A stretch of DNA of 64,000 bases from Ardenticatenales bacterium (GTDB lineage: Bacteria; Chloroflexota; Anaerolineae; Ardenticatenales; Ardenticatenaceae), in contig JACKAZ010000009.1 in assembly GCA_020634795.1 (NCBI GenBank), positions 1 to 64,000 on the forward strand, read 5' to 3'. Below the pieces are notes generated by a model, which ran no database searches, was not told the origin of the DNA, and saw only the letters and a program-made list of their open reading frames with translations. A program made the position numbers and the translations under genes. How positions within the stretch are numbered: the stretch's first letter is position 1; every line of letters begins with the position of its first letter. Shown here piece by piece: positions 1 to 8,616 of the stretch.

Positions 1-1207
1 CGCGGCGGTGCAGATCGGGAACCTGCTTGCACCACATCGACACCAGTTGCTCAATCTGCGTCTCGTCCATCGGCTGAATATCGCACCGCTTGAAGCTGGT
101 GTCAAAAGGGGCATCGGCGTAGCCGCCCTCTCGTGCCGTGACCAAGCAGGCCATCTTTTCGTCACGCATCAGGCGCTTGATGTTCTCTCGAACCCGACGG
201 CGCTCCGCTTGTTCCACCACTTCGTCCAGCCCATCAAACATTAACAGCGCGCCCGCCCCGTCCAATAATCGATCAAAGAAATCGTCGGCCTCGTCGAAAT
301 CGCGGTAGCGACGGCGCAGATACCAACGCATGAAGCCGAGCATCGTGTTCGCGTCCGGCTCTCTCAGGGTATATCCTTTGCCTTCAGCCTCGCATTCCTC
401 TTTGTAAACGTTCAAAAAGCGGAGCGGCGCCACAAACGGCACGGGCAACGGGCGATCTGCGGCGCGTTCCAACCGTTGGTCCAGCGGGCGGCCCCGTAGC
501 GCACGGGCCAACGCCACCGAAACGAAATGCAGATAGGTCGTTTTGCCGGAGCCAGCACCGCCAATAATCGCCACCTTACGGCCTAGCGTCATCAGTTGCG
601 ACATTTCTAATAGACCAGATTCGCGCTCTGGCACTCGCTCCTTTTCAGCCCTGGTGGTCGGCTGATACGCCACTTGCAAAGAGGTATAAATATTGACCAG
701 ATTTGGTTCCGCTGCCCCCGGTTTCCCACGATCCTGCAACAGATCGAGCCCGTGGAGGCGTGCAAAGCCGTACTCTTCGATCACCCAATCAAGGTAATGG
801 GCAAGCCGATCCGCGAACTCCTTCTCGCTCATTTTCGCTCGACCCGCTGGCTGAATGTAAAGTTGGTAAAGCTTTTCAACCTGCACATTCGTGCCCACCA
901 CCACAACATCCGACCCTTTGACCGTTCCTACCGCGATGCCATCCTTCTCGGCATAAGCACCACCTTCTTGCACCTCTATGTCTTCAGGACTCTCTTCGGC
1001 AGGCTTCCAAAGTCGATAGTAAAACAACGCGCCGCCCGCTACTAAAATCAGTAGCTGTACCACGCTATCAAGCGACTGAATCAACTCACTATTCTCTTCG
1101 ATCAGCCCCAAAAAGATCAGCAGGGAGGGCAGCCAACGATTGACCGTCACAAGCAGTGCCACAAACACCAGCATAAGCAGTAATGTTACCCACCATTTAC
1201 GATCCAT
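1..1207 (-). CDS. Membrane-anchored NACHT/STAND NTPase (5' part only, runs off left edge)
   Basis: About 402 codons are open from the ATG at 1207 to the window edge. Hydrophobic stretches at about residues 6-36 and 48-64 suggest an N-terminal membrane anchor. A short Gly/Val-rich stretch (GIAVGTVKGSDVVVVGTN) follows near residues 90-107. The NTPase core has a Walker A motif GGAGSGKT at 216-223 and a Walker B-like LLMFDGLDE with Asp near 325, typical of NACHT NTPases. STAND proteins of this type often act as signal-sensing switches, some in antiphage defence. The C-terminal sensor region lies outside the window, so the trigger and exact role cannot be judged. Confidence 0.8.
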   Translation of the reverse strand, partial: MDRKWWVTLLLMLVFVALLVTVNRWLPSLLIFLGLIEENSELIQSLDSVVQLLILVAGGALFYYRLWKPAEESPEDIEVQEGGAYAEKDGIAVGTVKGSDVVVVGTNVQVEKLYQLYIQPAGRAKMSEKEFADRLAHYLDWVIEEYGFARLHGLDLLQDRGKPGAAEPNLVNIYTSLQVAYQPTTRAEKERVPERESGLLEMSQLMTLGRKVAIIGGAGSGKTTYLHFVSVALARALRGRPLDQRLERAADRPLPVPFVAPLRFLNVYKEECEAEGKGYTLREPDANTMLGFMRWYLRRRYRDFDEADDFFDRLLDGAGALLMFDGLDEVVEQAERRRVRENIKRLMRDEKMACLVTAREGGYADAPFDTSFKRCDIQPMDETQIEQLVSMWCKQVPDLHRR

Positions 1208-1278
1208 AGTCTTTCCTCGACACAAGAAGATTACATTTCGCTCTATCATAACTCGCTTCATTCACTTTCAGAAGTGCC

Positions 1279-1333
1279 TCCTCACCCTGACTCGCGGCGC
1301 TCGTCTGTCCTTCTCCCAACATTGGGAGAGGGA
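1279..1333 (+). repeat. Palindromic repeat element, copy 1 (diverged)
   Basis: It begins CCTCACCCTG, passes through a CG-rich arm and ends in an inverted repeat around CTTCTCCCAA / TTGGGAGAGG. It has the same organisation as the copies at 25844, 28065 and 28708 but carries more substitutions. Confidence 0.7.
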
Positions 1334-1364
1334 TGCCTCTTTGCTAATTCAGCTCCGCCTCATC

Positions 1365-1667
1365 CACCACGCCCCGCACACACCCTCCCCTTGTCACCCT
1401 GAGCCATAGGCGAAGGGTCTGGCTGCGTAACGTCGTCGGGCAGCGACGTGCGCACGCTCCGTCCTCTCCGACACTCGTCGCGCTTTGAGCCAGATTCTAG
1501 TCCTGCGGACCGCTGCGCGATCGCCTCCACTTCGTTCCGGCTCAGAATGACAAAGGGGCGGGGAGTGGACGCTTGCTCACCTGAGGCCCGCACCCTTCGC
1601 CCACCACCACGCCACGCACACACCCTCCCTTTGTCACCCTGAGCCATAGGCGAAGGGTCTGGCTGCG
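1365..1667 (+). repeat. 63-bp direct repeat, two copies 240 bp apart
   Basis: Copies at 1365-1427 and 1605-1667 differ at about two positions by eye. Each contains TTGTCACCCTGAGCC followed by GGCGAAGGGTCTGGCTGCG, resembling a repeat that is widespread in the intergenic DNA of several bacterial phyla. Confidence 0.75.
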
Positions 1668-1687
1668 CCTCCTTCTTTGTGCGGTGC

Positions 1688-1717
1688 TTGCCCGTTTCCT
1701 GTACAACCCCCTATACT
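1688..1717 (+). promoter_or_regulatory. Possible promoter for the pseudouridine synthase gene
   Basis: TTGCCC at 1688 and TATACT at 1712-1717 are 18 bp apart. The -10 box ends only six bases before the ATG at 1724, so the transcript could be nearly leaderless. Pattern match only. Confidence 0.35.
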
Positions 1718-1723
1718 CTGCCA

Positions 1724-2329
1724 ATGGCCCGCTATCTCCTGTTCAACAAGCCCTATTGGGTGCTGACCTCCTTCACCGACCCCGACGCCGAACGGGGCGA
1801 ACGTGCCGAGACGCGCGCCACACTGGGCGACTATATCGACGTGCCGAACGTCTATGCGGCGGGGCGGCTGGACTACGATTCAGAGGGGTTGCTGCTGTTG
1901 ACCGACGATGGCGAGCTGGCCCACCGGCTGACCCATCCCCGCTACAAGCTGCCCAAGCGTTACTGGGTGCAGGTGGAAGGGATGCCGACCGAGCCGGATT
2001 TCGCGCCGATCCGTCGGGGCGAGCTGACGATCAAGAAGCGTCGGGTCGCGCCCGCCGAGGTCCGATTGCTCGACCCGGCCCCGGCCGTATGGCCGCGTGT
2101 GCCGCCCATCCGTGAGCGAGCCACCATCCCCGACACGTGGATCGAACTGACGTTGCGCGAGGGGAAGAAACGGCAGGTGCGCCGCATGACGGCCGCCACC
2201 GGCTTTCCGACGCTGCGCTTGGTGCGGGTGGCGATCGGCCCGCTCGAACTGGGCGAGTTGGCCCATGGCGCATGGCGCGACCTGTCAGCCGCCGAATTGC
2301 AGCGCCTTCGCACGGCGCTGGGGCTGTGA
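1724..2329 (+). CDS. rluE: 23S rRNA pseudouridine synthase, RluE/RsuA family
   Basis: The 201-residue protein begins MARYLLFNKPYWVLTSF, as RluE-type synthases do, and has the catalytic motif GRLDYDSEG with the nucleophilic Asp at residue 50. The family isomerises a single uridine in rRNA, the RluE target being U2457 of 23S rRNA. Later family segments include the KRYWVQVEG strand and the REGKKRQVRRM motif. I chose the ATG at 1724 over the in-frame one at 1679 because family homology starts here. There is no separate S4 domain, consistent with the short RluE type. RluE is the best match, though RluF or RsuA-like specificity is possible. Confidence 0.88.
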   Translation: MARYLLFNKPYWVLTSFTDPDAERGERAETRATLGDYIDVPNVYAAGRLDYDSEGLLLLTDDGELAHRLTHPRYKLPKRYWVQVEGMPTEPDFAPIRRGELTIKKRRVAPAEVRLLDPAPAVWPRVPPIRERATIPDTWIELTLREGKKRQVRRMTAATGFPTLRLVRVAIGPLELGELAHGAWRDLSAAELQRLRTALGL

Positions 2330-2473
2330 GCGAGATAGAGATAGAAAATCACATTGTCCCCACGTGGATTCAAGATGTCATACCAATTCTCATAGACAAT
2401 TGTGGATGTGGAATGGACGGTGTAACCGTGGGGCGGGGGATTCAAATCCCCGCTGGAGGGCCTGTCGGCCCAT

Positions 2474-2493
2474 GGGCCTGCCTGCGCAGGCCC
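2474..2493. repeat. Perfect hairpin GGGCCTGC / GCAGGCCC
   Basis: Eight-bp arms surround a four-base loop CTGC. No clear T-run follows, so terminator function is doubtful. Confidence 0.5.
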
Positions 2494-2803
2494 CTGCTTT
2501 ACTGTTACCATTGATCGACGTTGCACAATCAACCTTCCGATTTGGTATAACTGTCAAATAGGCGAGATGTGGGGTAATTGATTAACGATCTTGATCAGCC
2601 GGGACGTAGGCACAGTTCGTTACAGCCAAGCGACTCCATCAAGGCTCTTCGGTTCCGACTAAAGTCGAAACTATAAACGGGCGTGCCGCTTTGGGCGTTG
2701 GCAAAACAGATTCAACCGGAATCTGTCGTGTAAACGGTGTGCCTAGAAGCCCACGCGGTCGGGCGCGGCGTCCCGACCCCACATGGTGGGATCGTTGCAT
2801 CCG

Positions 2804-2832
2804 CCCCGGCGGGTCGTCCCTACCCGCCGGGG
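2804..2832. repeat. 11-bp stem hairpin of a dispersed-repeat type
   Basis: CCCCGGCGGGT at 2804-2814 pairs with ACCCGCCGGGG at 2822-2832 around the loop CGTCCCT. The context GTCCCTACCCGCC recurs in intergenic DNA of many Chloroflexota. Confidence 0.55.
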
Positions 2833-2885
2833 TCGTCCGTGCGCATGTGGCATGAGATTGCTCCAACACTCACCACTCTCAACGC

Positions 2886-2949
2886 CTGAACTCACAAAAC
2901 TCATAAAACTCATAAAACTCATTAAACTCACTAAACTCACTAAACTCCC
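2886..2949 (+). repeat. Nonamer tandem array (AAACTCATA type) running into the cca ATG
   Basis: At least six consecutive 9-bp units of the form AAACTCATA/AAACTCACT end in AAACTCCC directly before the ATG at 2950. No Shine-Dalgarno sequence is left between array and start codon. This is the upstream orientation of the family. Confidence 0.9.
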
Positions 2950-4380
2950 ATGCAGATCCCCCTCCTACCGTCACCCATCGCCGACGGCCTGCGCTGGCTG
3001 CGCGAACGGGGCCATCAGCCGTGGCTGGTTGGCGGCGCGCCACGTGATCTGCTGCTGGGCCGTCCCGTTGCCGATTTCGACGTGGCAGTCGCGGCGGACG
3101 GCTTTGCGCTGAGCCGCGCGCTGGCCAACGTGTTGCGCGCGGCCTGGGTTCCGCTGGACGAAGCGCGGGGGGTGGGCCGCGTGGTGCTGCGCCACCACCA
3201 CGACTGGCTCTGGCTCGACATCGCCCGTTTCCGCGACGGGGCGTTGGAGGCCGATCTGCTCCAACGTGATTTCACGGTCAATGCCATCGCGCTCGACCCG
3301 ACGACGGGAACGACCGTCGACCCCAGCGACGGCTTGGCCGATCTGGAGGCGCGGCGGCTGCGCCCGACGAACGAACGGGCCTTCCTCGACGATCCGCTCC
3401 GCATCCTGCGCGGGGTGCGGCTCAGCGCGACGCATGGCCTATCCCTCGACCCATCGTGTCAGCCCCTGATGCGACAAGCGGCGCCGCAGTTGCGCGAGGT
3501 GGCGGGGGAGCGACAGCGGGAAGAGTGGCTGAAGTTGCTGGCGCCCGCGGGCGCGGCGGCGCGGGTGGAACGGTTGGACGATTTTGGGGTGCTGCCCCAC
3601 CTGTTGCCTGAACTGCACGCGACGCAGGGGGTGACCCAATCGCTGCCCCATTCGCACGACGTTTTCGGTCACAGTCTGTTGGTGCTGAGTGCCATCGAAC
3701 AGCTTTGGCCGTGGGGCGACGATCCGCTTTGGGACGGCCCCTTCGCTCCGTGGCGGGCGCCGATCGAAGCGCATCTGCAGGCGGAGCTGGCCCACGGGAT
3801 GACGCGATGGCAGCTTCTGAAACATGTCGCCCTGCTCCACGACATCGGCAAAGCCGTCACGCGAACGGTGGGGGAGGATGGGCGCATCCACTTCTACCAG
3901 CACGACCGAGTGGGCGCGGAACTGCTGGATGGCATCTCCCGTCGTCTGCGCTTCTCCAACGAGGGCCAACGTTACAGCGCCCTGTTGGTCAGCCACCATC
4001 TGCGACCGCTCCAGTTGGGCCACCACCTGCCCGTCTCGGACAAGTCGCTCTACCGACTCTTCCGCGCCCTGCGGCACAGTGCGCTGGATCTGGCGCTGCT
4101 CTCCCTCGCCGACCAGCGCGGCAAAGCCTTCGCCACCGACCGCGCCGAGGTCGTCGCGGCCTGCCGCGCCATCTTCGCGGCCTTTTTCGACGAGCCTCAG
4201 CGCTATCTCGATGTCACCCCCCTGCTGGACGGCAATGAGATCATGCAACGCTTCGGCTGGCAGGGGCGGCGCATCGGCCAAGCGCTGGAATTTCTGCGGG
4301 AACAGCAGGCCATGGGGAAGGTGCGGAGTGAGGACGAGGCCGAACGGGCGCTGCGTGGCTGGAGCCCGAAGGCGTCATGA
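2950..4380 (+). CDS. cca: tRNA nucleotidyltransferase (CCA-adding type) with HD domain
   Basis: The 476-residue protein has the class II nucleotidyltransferase signature LVGGAPRD (Gly28-Gly29) and metal-binding Asp42/Asp44 in ADFDVA, followed by the RNA-binding neck (DPLRILRGVR). A C-terminal HD phosphohydrolase domain carries LLHDIGK with His297-Asp298. Enzymes of this family repair or add the 3' CCA of tRNA; the HD domain suggests extra 2',3'-cyclic phosphodiesterase or phosphatase activity. Poly(A) polymerase is the alternative reading. The start is fixed by homology and lies directly against the nonamer array. The stop overlaps the yraN start (ATGA), so the two are translationally coupled. 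Confidence 0.85.
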   Translation: MQIPLLPSPIADGLRWLRERGHQPWLVGGAPRDLLLGRPVADFDVAVAADGFALSRALANVLRAAWVPLDEARGVGRVVLRHHHDWLWLDIARFRDGALEADLLQRDFTVNAIALDPTTGTTVDPSDGLADLEARRLRPTNERAFLDDPLRILRGVRLSATHGLSLDPSCQPLMRQAAPQLREVAGERQREEWLKLLAPAGAAARVERLDDFGVLPHLLPELHATQGVTQSLPHSHDVFGHSLLVLSAIEQLWPWGDDPLWDGPFAPWRAPIEAHLQAELAHGMTRWQLLKHVALLHDIGKAVTRTVGEDGRIHFYQHDRVGAELLDGISRRLRFSNEGQRYSALLVSHHLRPLQLGHHLPVSDKSLYRLFRALRHSALDLALLSLADQRGKAFATDRAEVVAACRAIFAAFFDEPQRYLDVTPLLDGNEIMQRFGWQGRRIGQALEFLREQQAMGKVRSEDEAERALRGWSPKAS

Positions 4381-4745
4381 GTCGGACGCGGGTGGCGCGG
4401 GGCGAAGCGGGCGAACGGTGGGCCGCGCGGGCGTTGCGGGCCTGCGGCTACCATCTGCTGGATCAGCGCTGGCGGATCGTGGGGGGCGAGATCGACCTGA
4501 TCGCCCGCGACGGCGACGAGTACGTCTTTGTGGAGGTCAAGGCGCGGCGCGGGGATCGCTTCGGCACGCCCGAACTGGCCGTTACACCGCGCAAGCTGAC
4601 CTTCCTTGCCCGCGCCGCCGAGCAGTGGCTGGCCGACGCCATCGGGGATGCCCCCGCCACGTGGCGCATCGATGTGGTGGCCGTGGAGCTGGATCGACGG
4701 GACCAACCGACCCGTATCACCATTCTTCAGCAATTCGAGCTGTGA
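4377..4745 (+). CDS. yraN: UPF0102 / YraN family endonuclease-fold protein
   Basis: The 122-residue protein has the family layout: N-terminal GEAGERWAARAL, then GEIDLIARD and VFVEVKAR. Glu38, Asp40, Glu53 and Lys55 match the restriction-endonuclease-like metal site. The cellular role of YraN is poorly defined; a Holliday-junction-resolvase-like fold is established. It overlaps the end of cca by four bases and is followed after seven bases by the transporter gene, so the three probably share a transcript. Confidence 0.87.
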   Translation: MSRTRVARGEAGERWAARALRACGYHLLDQRWRIVGGEIDLIARDGDEYVFVEVKARRGDRFGTPELAVTPRKLTFLARAAEQWLADAIGDAPATWRIDVVAVELDRRDQPTRITILQQFEL

Positions 4746-4752
4746 GTCGCCT

Positions 4753-5616
4753 ATGAGCCGCTGGCAGGCCGACCTGATGCTGCTGGTCGTCGTCATCATC
4801 TGGGGATCGACCTTCATCACGGTCAAGAACGCGCTCGATTGGGTCGGCCCCTTCACCTTCGTCGCGATCCGCTTCTGGATCGCGGGGGGCGTGCTGGTGC
4901 TTTTGTGGCTGCTCTCGCGCCAGCCGAGCAGTTGGCCGCTGTGGCGCCACGGGCTGTTGGCGGGCCTGTTGCTGTCGGGCGGCTACATCACGCAGACCAT
5001 CGGCCTGCAGAGCACCAGCGCCAGCAAGGCAGGCTTCATCACCGGCATGGCGGTCGTCATCGTGCCGATCTTGGCGGCGCTCTTACTGCGCGACCCGATC
5101 GGCCGTGCCGTGAAAGTCGGCATCCTGCTGGCCGTGCTGGGTCTGGCGCTGATGACCCTGCGCTGGCCGCTGGAACGGCTGACCACGGGCGATCTGTGGG
5201 TCTTGGCCTGCGCCTTCTTCTTTGCGATCCACATCATCAGCATCGCCCATTACGCCCCGCGCCATTCTGTTCTGCCGTTCGCCACCATTCAGCTCCTCAC
5301 CGCCGCCCTGGTGGCCAGCCTGATGGCGTGGCAAATGGAAGCCAATGCGCTCGTGCCGCCTGCGGTGGCGTACGGCGCGCTCCTCTTCATGGGGTTGGTG
5401 GCCACTGCGCTGGCCTTCGGGCTACAAGTGATGGCGCAACGGCACACCACCGCGACCCACGCGGCGTTGCTCTTCGCGCTCGAACCGGTCTTTGCCGCGC
5501 TCTTTGCGATGGGGATCGGCGGCGAAGCGATGGGGGGCCGCGAATGGCTCGGCGGGGCCTTGATTTTGGCGGGGATGCTCGGCGCGGAACTGGCGCCGCT
5601 GCTGCGCCGCCCCTAG
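4753..5616 (+). CDS. EamA/DMT-family transporter
   Basis: The 287-residue hydrophobic protein has about ten predicted membrane segments in two EamA repeats. The first repeat starts LLVVVIIWGSTFITVKNAL, with the typical W-G-S/T-F signature near residue 17. The DMT superfamily exports or imports small metabolites such as amino acids; the substrate cannot be read from sequence. The ATG at 4753 lies seven bases after the yraN stop. A longer in-frame ORF inside yraN is not needed. Confidence 0.85.
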   Translation: MSRWQADLMLLVVVIIWGSTFITVKNALDWVGPFTFVAIRFWIAGGVLVLLWLLSRQPSSWPLWRHGLLAGLLLSGGYITQTIGLQSTSASKAGFITGMAVVIVPILAALLLRDPIGRAVKVGILLAVLGLALMTLRWPLERLTTGDLWVLACAFFFAIHIISIAHYAPRHSVLPFATIQLLTAALVASLMAWQMEANALVPPAVAYGALLFMGLVATALAFGLQVMAQRHTTATHAALLFALEPVFAALFAMGIGGEAMGGREWLGGALILAGMLGAELAPLLRRP

Positions 5617-5665
5617 CGCGGCAGGCGCGACGCGGTGAGGGGTAAGCGTGTTGCGTGGGATGGGC

Positions 5666-5779
5666 GGGCTGGCAGCCAAGGCGGTGCGGGCAATTCGATC
5701 ACTCGCATACGTGTTGCAGGTCGGGCTGGCAGCCAAGGCGGTGCGGGCACGTCGATCACTCGCATACGTGTTGCAGGTC
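5666..5779 (+). repeat. 57-bp tandem repeat, two units plus a partial third
   Basis: Unit 1 spans 5666-5722 and unit 2 spans 5723-5779; they differ at about three adjacent positions. Both start GGGCTGGCAGCCAAGG and end CATACGTGTTGCAGGTC. 57 is a multiple of three, so the repeat is open in more than one frame, but flanking coding signal is absent. Confidence 0.85.
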
Positions 5780-5894
5780 GGGCGTGGTTTACCAACGGAA
5801 CGCTTCTGCATTTCGCCCTTAGCGCCTCCTTCTTCAGACATGAGCTGCTTGGCGCTCTGCACGACGCCTACCTGCTCCCCTCCGGCTTCAATTA

Positions 5895-5925
5895 TTAGCG
5901 TACCATTAAGCGCCTGTGCTATAAT
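5895..5925 (+). promoter_or_regulatory. Probable promoter of the zincin-recX operon
   Basis: A perfect TATAAT lies at 5920-5925 with a weak TTAGCG at 5895-5900 (19-bp spacing). It sits just ahead of the ATG at 5934, so the 5' leader would be very short. Confidence 0.5.
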
Positions 5926-5933
5926 AAAAGATT

Positions 5934-6335
5934 ATGGAAAGCCATCTTTTTGACGACTTGGTCCGTGAGGCGCTGGACGAATTGCCACAAGAATTCGCCA
6001 CGCTGCTGGACAACGTCCAAGTCGTGGTGCAGGCGTGGCCCTCCCCAGCGCAGTTGGCATCGGTGCAACTTCGCCACCCGACGCAATTGCTCGGCCTTTA
6101 CGAAGGCATTCCACGCACCGAGCGTGGCTCCTACTACGGTCAGGTGGTACCCGACAAAATTTCGATCTTTCAGTACCCGATCGAACGGATCTGTGCCACG
6201 GACGATGCCGTACGACAACAAGTGCGCGATACCGTGATGCACGAGTTGGGTCACCACTTTGGGCTGGACGAGGCGCGTCTGCGCACCTTGGAAGAGGAGC
6301 GTGCCCGACGGCGACGCGAATCGTCGTCGGCATGA
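5934..6335 (+). CDS. Zincin-like metallopeptidase family protein (PF06262 type)
   Basis: The 133-residue protein ends with the zinc motif HELGHHFGLDE (His103, Glu104, His107, Asp113), preceded by the IFQYPIER strand seen in this small metallopeptidase family. These cytoplasmic proteins have a minimal zincin fold and no established substrate. The tail is rich in Arg and Glu. The stop codon overlaps the recX ATG (ATGA), indicating coupled translation. Confidence 0.83.
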   Translation: MESHLFDDLVREALDELPQEFATLLDNVQVVVQAWPSPAQLASVQLRHPTQLLGLYEGIPRTERGSYYGQVVPDKISIFQYPIERICATDDAVRQQVRDTVMHELGHHFGLDEARLRTLEEERARRRRESSSA

Positions 6336-6967
6336 AGCGGATCACGCGGCTCGCCTACCAGAAGCGGAACAAAGAGCGGGTCAACGTCTATCTGGACGAC
6401 GAATTCGCCTTTGGCTTGGCGCTGGCTGAAGCCGTTTCGCTCAAAATCGGGCAATTGCTCAGCGACGAAGACATCGCTCGGTTGAAGCGGGACGACGAAT
6501 ATCACAAGGCGTACGGCCGGGCGCTCGACTACCTCAGTCGCCGCCCCCGTAGCCAGTATGAGATCGAATCGTATCTGCGCCGCAAGGAGATTTCAGAGGC
6601 CCACATCGAACGGATCGTTGAGCGATTGACGACGTTGCACTATTTGGACGATTTCGCCTTTGCGCGGTACTGGATCGAGCAGCGGGAAAGTTTCCGTCCG
6701 AAGGGGGCACGTGCCCTGCGTGCCGAATTGCGGCAGAAACGGGTGGACCCCGCGATCATCGACCAAGCGCTCAACGAGAGTGCGTTGGACGAAGAGGAAG
6801 GGGCTTACCAAGCGGCTGCCAAGAAACGGAGCCGCTGGGAGCAAATAGACGACTACTGGCTCTTCCAAAAGAAGGCGGGTGCATTTTTGGCCCGTCGGGG
6901 CTACGGTTGGGACGTGATTCGATCCGTCTGCCAGCGCCTCTGGAACGAGCAACAACACGATAATTAG
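6332..6967 (+). CDS. recX: Regulatory protein RecX
   Basis: The 211-residue protein has the three-helix repeats of RecX: ALDYLSRRPRSQYEIESYL in the first repeat, LHYLDDFAFARYWIEQR in the second and a C-terminal repeat ending in WDVIRSVCQRL. RecX binds RecA filaments and limits recombinase activity. The N-terminal 50 residues (VYLDDEFAFGLAL) are the extra beta-hairpin domain found in Gram-positive-type RecX. No recA is adjacent. The start ATG at 6332 overlaps the previous gene. Confidence 0.88.
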   Translation: MKRITRLAYQKRNKERVNVYLDDEFAFGLALAEAVSLKIGQLLSDEDIARLKRDDEYHKAYGRALDYLSRRPRSQYEIESYLRRKEISEAHIERIVERLTTLHYLDDFAFARYWIEQRESFRPKGARALRAELRQKRVDPAIIDQALNESALDEEEGAYQAAAKKRSRWEQIDDYWLFQKKAGAFLARRGYGWDVIRSVCQRLWNEQQHDN

Positions 6968-7013
6968 CCTCTGCTCCGGCGGGGCAAAGACAACTGAATA
7001 AGGAGACCACAGC

Positions 7014-8555
7014 ATGGATTTTATCCTACCAGTGATTGTTGCGCTGGTCGCAGCAGCACTTGCAGGCTGGCTGGGGTATCGTTTGGGGTACGACCGTAAA
7101 CAGCCCGAGTTGGATGAACTGACTCGCCAGGCGGAACGCGAAGCCGAAACGATCATTGCCCAAGCCCAGACGCAAGCCAAGCAGTTGGAGGTGGATGCCA
7201 AGGAAAAAGCCGTTCTTTCGCGGGACGAAGTGGAGATCGAAGTTAAGAATCGTCGTCAGGAATTGATCGCCGAGGAACGGCGACTACAAGAGGGGCGAGA
7301 CCGTCTGGACAGCCGTCAGGAAAAGTTGGATCGCCGCCGCCAAGAGATGGAGAATCGCGCCCGCAATTTAGACAAGCGGGAAAGTAAGATCGAGTCGTTG
7401 GTGGCCGAGCAAGAGAGCGAGCTGGCCCGCATCGCGGAGTTGAGTCGTGAAGAGGCGCGTCGTCTCATCTTGGCCGAGACCGAGCAGAACGCCCGCCAAG
7501 ATATGGCGCGCATCTTGCGCGAGGCCGAGATGGAGACCAAGTCGCTGGCCGACAAGCGGGCGCGCGAGATCATCATCACGTCGATGCAACGGATCGGCAC
7601 CGACCTGGTAGCGGATATGGTGGTGTCGACGGTCGAGCTGCCCAGCGATGATATGAAGGGGCGCATCATCGGTCGGTCGGGGCGCAATATTCGGGCCATC
7701 GAACAGGCGACCGGCGTTGATCTGGTGGTCGACGACACGCCGGAAGCGGTCATCATCTCCAGCTTCGACCCCGTGCGGCGCGAAGTGGCGCGCGTGGCGT
7801 TGAGTAAGTTAGTCGCGGATGGCCGCATCCACCCGGCCCGCATCGAAAAAGTGGTGGACGACGCCCGTGCCGAGATCGAACAGATCGTTCAGGAAGCGGG
7901 CGAAGAGGCGGTTTACGAAGCGGGGGTGCGCGGCATCCACCCCGAACTGGTCAAGCTGTTGGGCCAGCTCAAGTTCCGCACCAGTTACGGGCAGAACCAA
8001 TGGAAGCATTCGATCGAGGCCAGCCATCTGGCGGCCTTGCTCGCCGCCGAGCTGGGCGCGGATGTGGAAGTGTCGAAGAAGGGCGCTCTGCTCCACGACA
8101 TCGGGAAGGCGGTGACGCACGAAGTCGAGGGGCCACACGCGCTGATCGGCGCGGAGATCGCTAAGCGCTGCGGCGTGTCGAAAGCCGTCGTCAACGCCAT
8201 CGCCAGCCACCACCACGAGGTCGAGCAAGAGAGCATCGAGGCGGTGATCGTGGAGCTGGCCGATGCGATCAGCGGCGCACGACCGGGCGCGCGGCGCGAA
8301 ACGCTCGATTCCTACATCAAACGGATCAAGTCGCTCGAAGAGATCGCCAACCAGTTCGACGGGGTCGACGAAGCCTATGCGATTCAGGCGGGGCGCGAGA
8401 TTCGTATCATCGTGCGCCCCGACGATGTGGATGATCTGGGCACGATCCAACTGAGTCGAGACATCAGCCGCAAAGTGGAAGAGGGCCTCGAATATCCGGG
8501 CCAGATCAAAGTTACCGTTGTGCGCGAGACGCGGGCGGTCGATTACGCCAAATAG
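7014..8555 (+). CDS. rny: Ribonuclease Y
   Basis: The 513-residue protein has the full RNase Y layout: an N-terminal membrane helix (residues 4-24), a long charged coiled coil (about 35-200), a KH domain starting RIIGRSGRNIRAIEQ at about 217, and an HD domain with LLHDIGK (His361-Asp362). RNase Y is a membrane-bound endoribonuclease that starts mRNA decay. AAGGAGACC lies upstream of the ATG as a good ribosome site. The gene closes with a strong terminator. Its length matches the family norm of about 510-520 residues. Confidence 0.96.
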   Translation: MDFILPVIVALVAAALAGWLGYRLGYDRKQPELDELTRQAEREAETIIAQAQTQAKQLEVDAKEKAVLSRDEVEIEVKNRRQELIAEERRLQEGRDRLDSRQEKLDRRRQEMENRARNLDKRESKIESLVAEQESELARIAELSREEARRLILAETEQNARQDMARILREAEMETKSLADKRAREIIITSMQRIGTDLVADMVVSTVELPSDDMKGRIIGRSGRNIRAIEQATGVDLVVDDTPEAVIISSFDPVRREVARVALSKLVADGRIHPARIEKVVDDARAEIEQIVQEAGEEAVYEAGVRGIHPELVKLLGQLKFRTSYGQNQWKHSIEASHLAALLAAELGADVEVSKKGALLHDIGKAVTHEVEGPHALIGAEIAKRCGVSKAVVNAIASHHHEVEQESIEAVIVELADAISGARPGARRETLDSYIKRIKSLEEIANQFDGVDEAYAIQAGREIRIIVRPDDVDDLGTIQLSRDISRKVEEGLEYPGQIKVTVVRETRAVDYAK

Positions 8556-8575
8556 TCGCTCACCTCACAAAAATA

Positions 8576-8603
8576 CCGGCACCCGTTGCGTGCCGGTTTT
8601 TTT
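8576..8603. terminator. Bidirectional rho-independent terminator
   Basis: CCGGCAC and GTGCCGG pair around CCGTTGC, followed by seven Ts on the plus strand. On the minus strand TATTTTTG follows the stem, so it can also serve the convergent LysM gene. Confidence 0.85.
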
Positions 8604-8616
8604 GATCGGTCGACGT

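Larger units (their letters stand above)
1208..1723. other. Intergenic region built from dispersed repeats, no gene
   Basis: No convincing gene lies here. The space holds one diverged copy of the palindromic element (1279-1333), a 63-bp direct repeat at 1365-1427 and 1605-1667, and a segment near 1524-1555 that reads, on the minus strand, like the common intergenic repeat TCATTCTGAGCCGGAACGAA. Small ORFs on both strands are translations of these repeats. Confidence 0.7.
2330..2949. other. Intergenic region with hairpins and a nonamer array
   Basis: I see no gene in this 620-bp gap. It contains short GAGATA repeats just after rluE, a hairpin at 2474-2493, a second strong hairpin at 2804-2832, and the nonamer array at 2886-2949 that runs into the cca start codon. 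A tRNA-like segment near 2437-2460 is discussed under rejected items. Confidence 0.6.
5617..5933. other. Intergenic region with a 57-bp tandem repeat and a promoter
   Basis: No gene is supported in this 317-bp gap. It holds two 57-bp tandem units (5666-5779) and, near its end, a TATAAT box upstream of the zincin gene. Confidence 0.6.

Noticed and set aside
2437..2460. tRNA-like T-arm GGGGATTCAAATCCCC
   Set aside because: The stem-loop would need an A-C mismatch at the closing pair, and no matching acceptor stem, D-arm or anticodon arm lies upstream.
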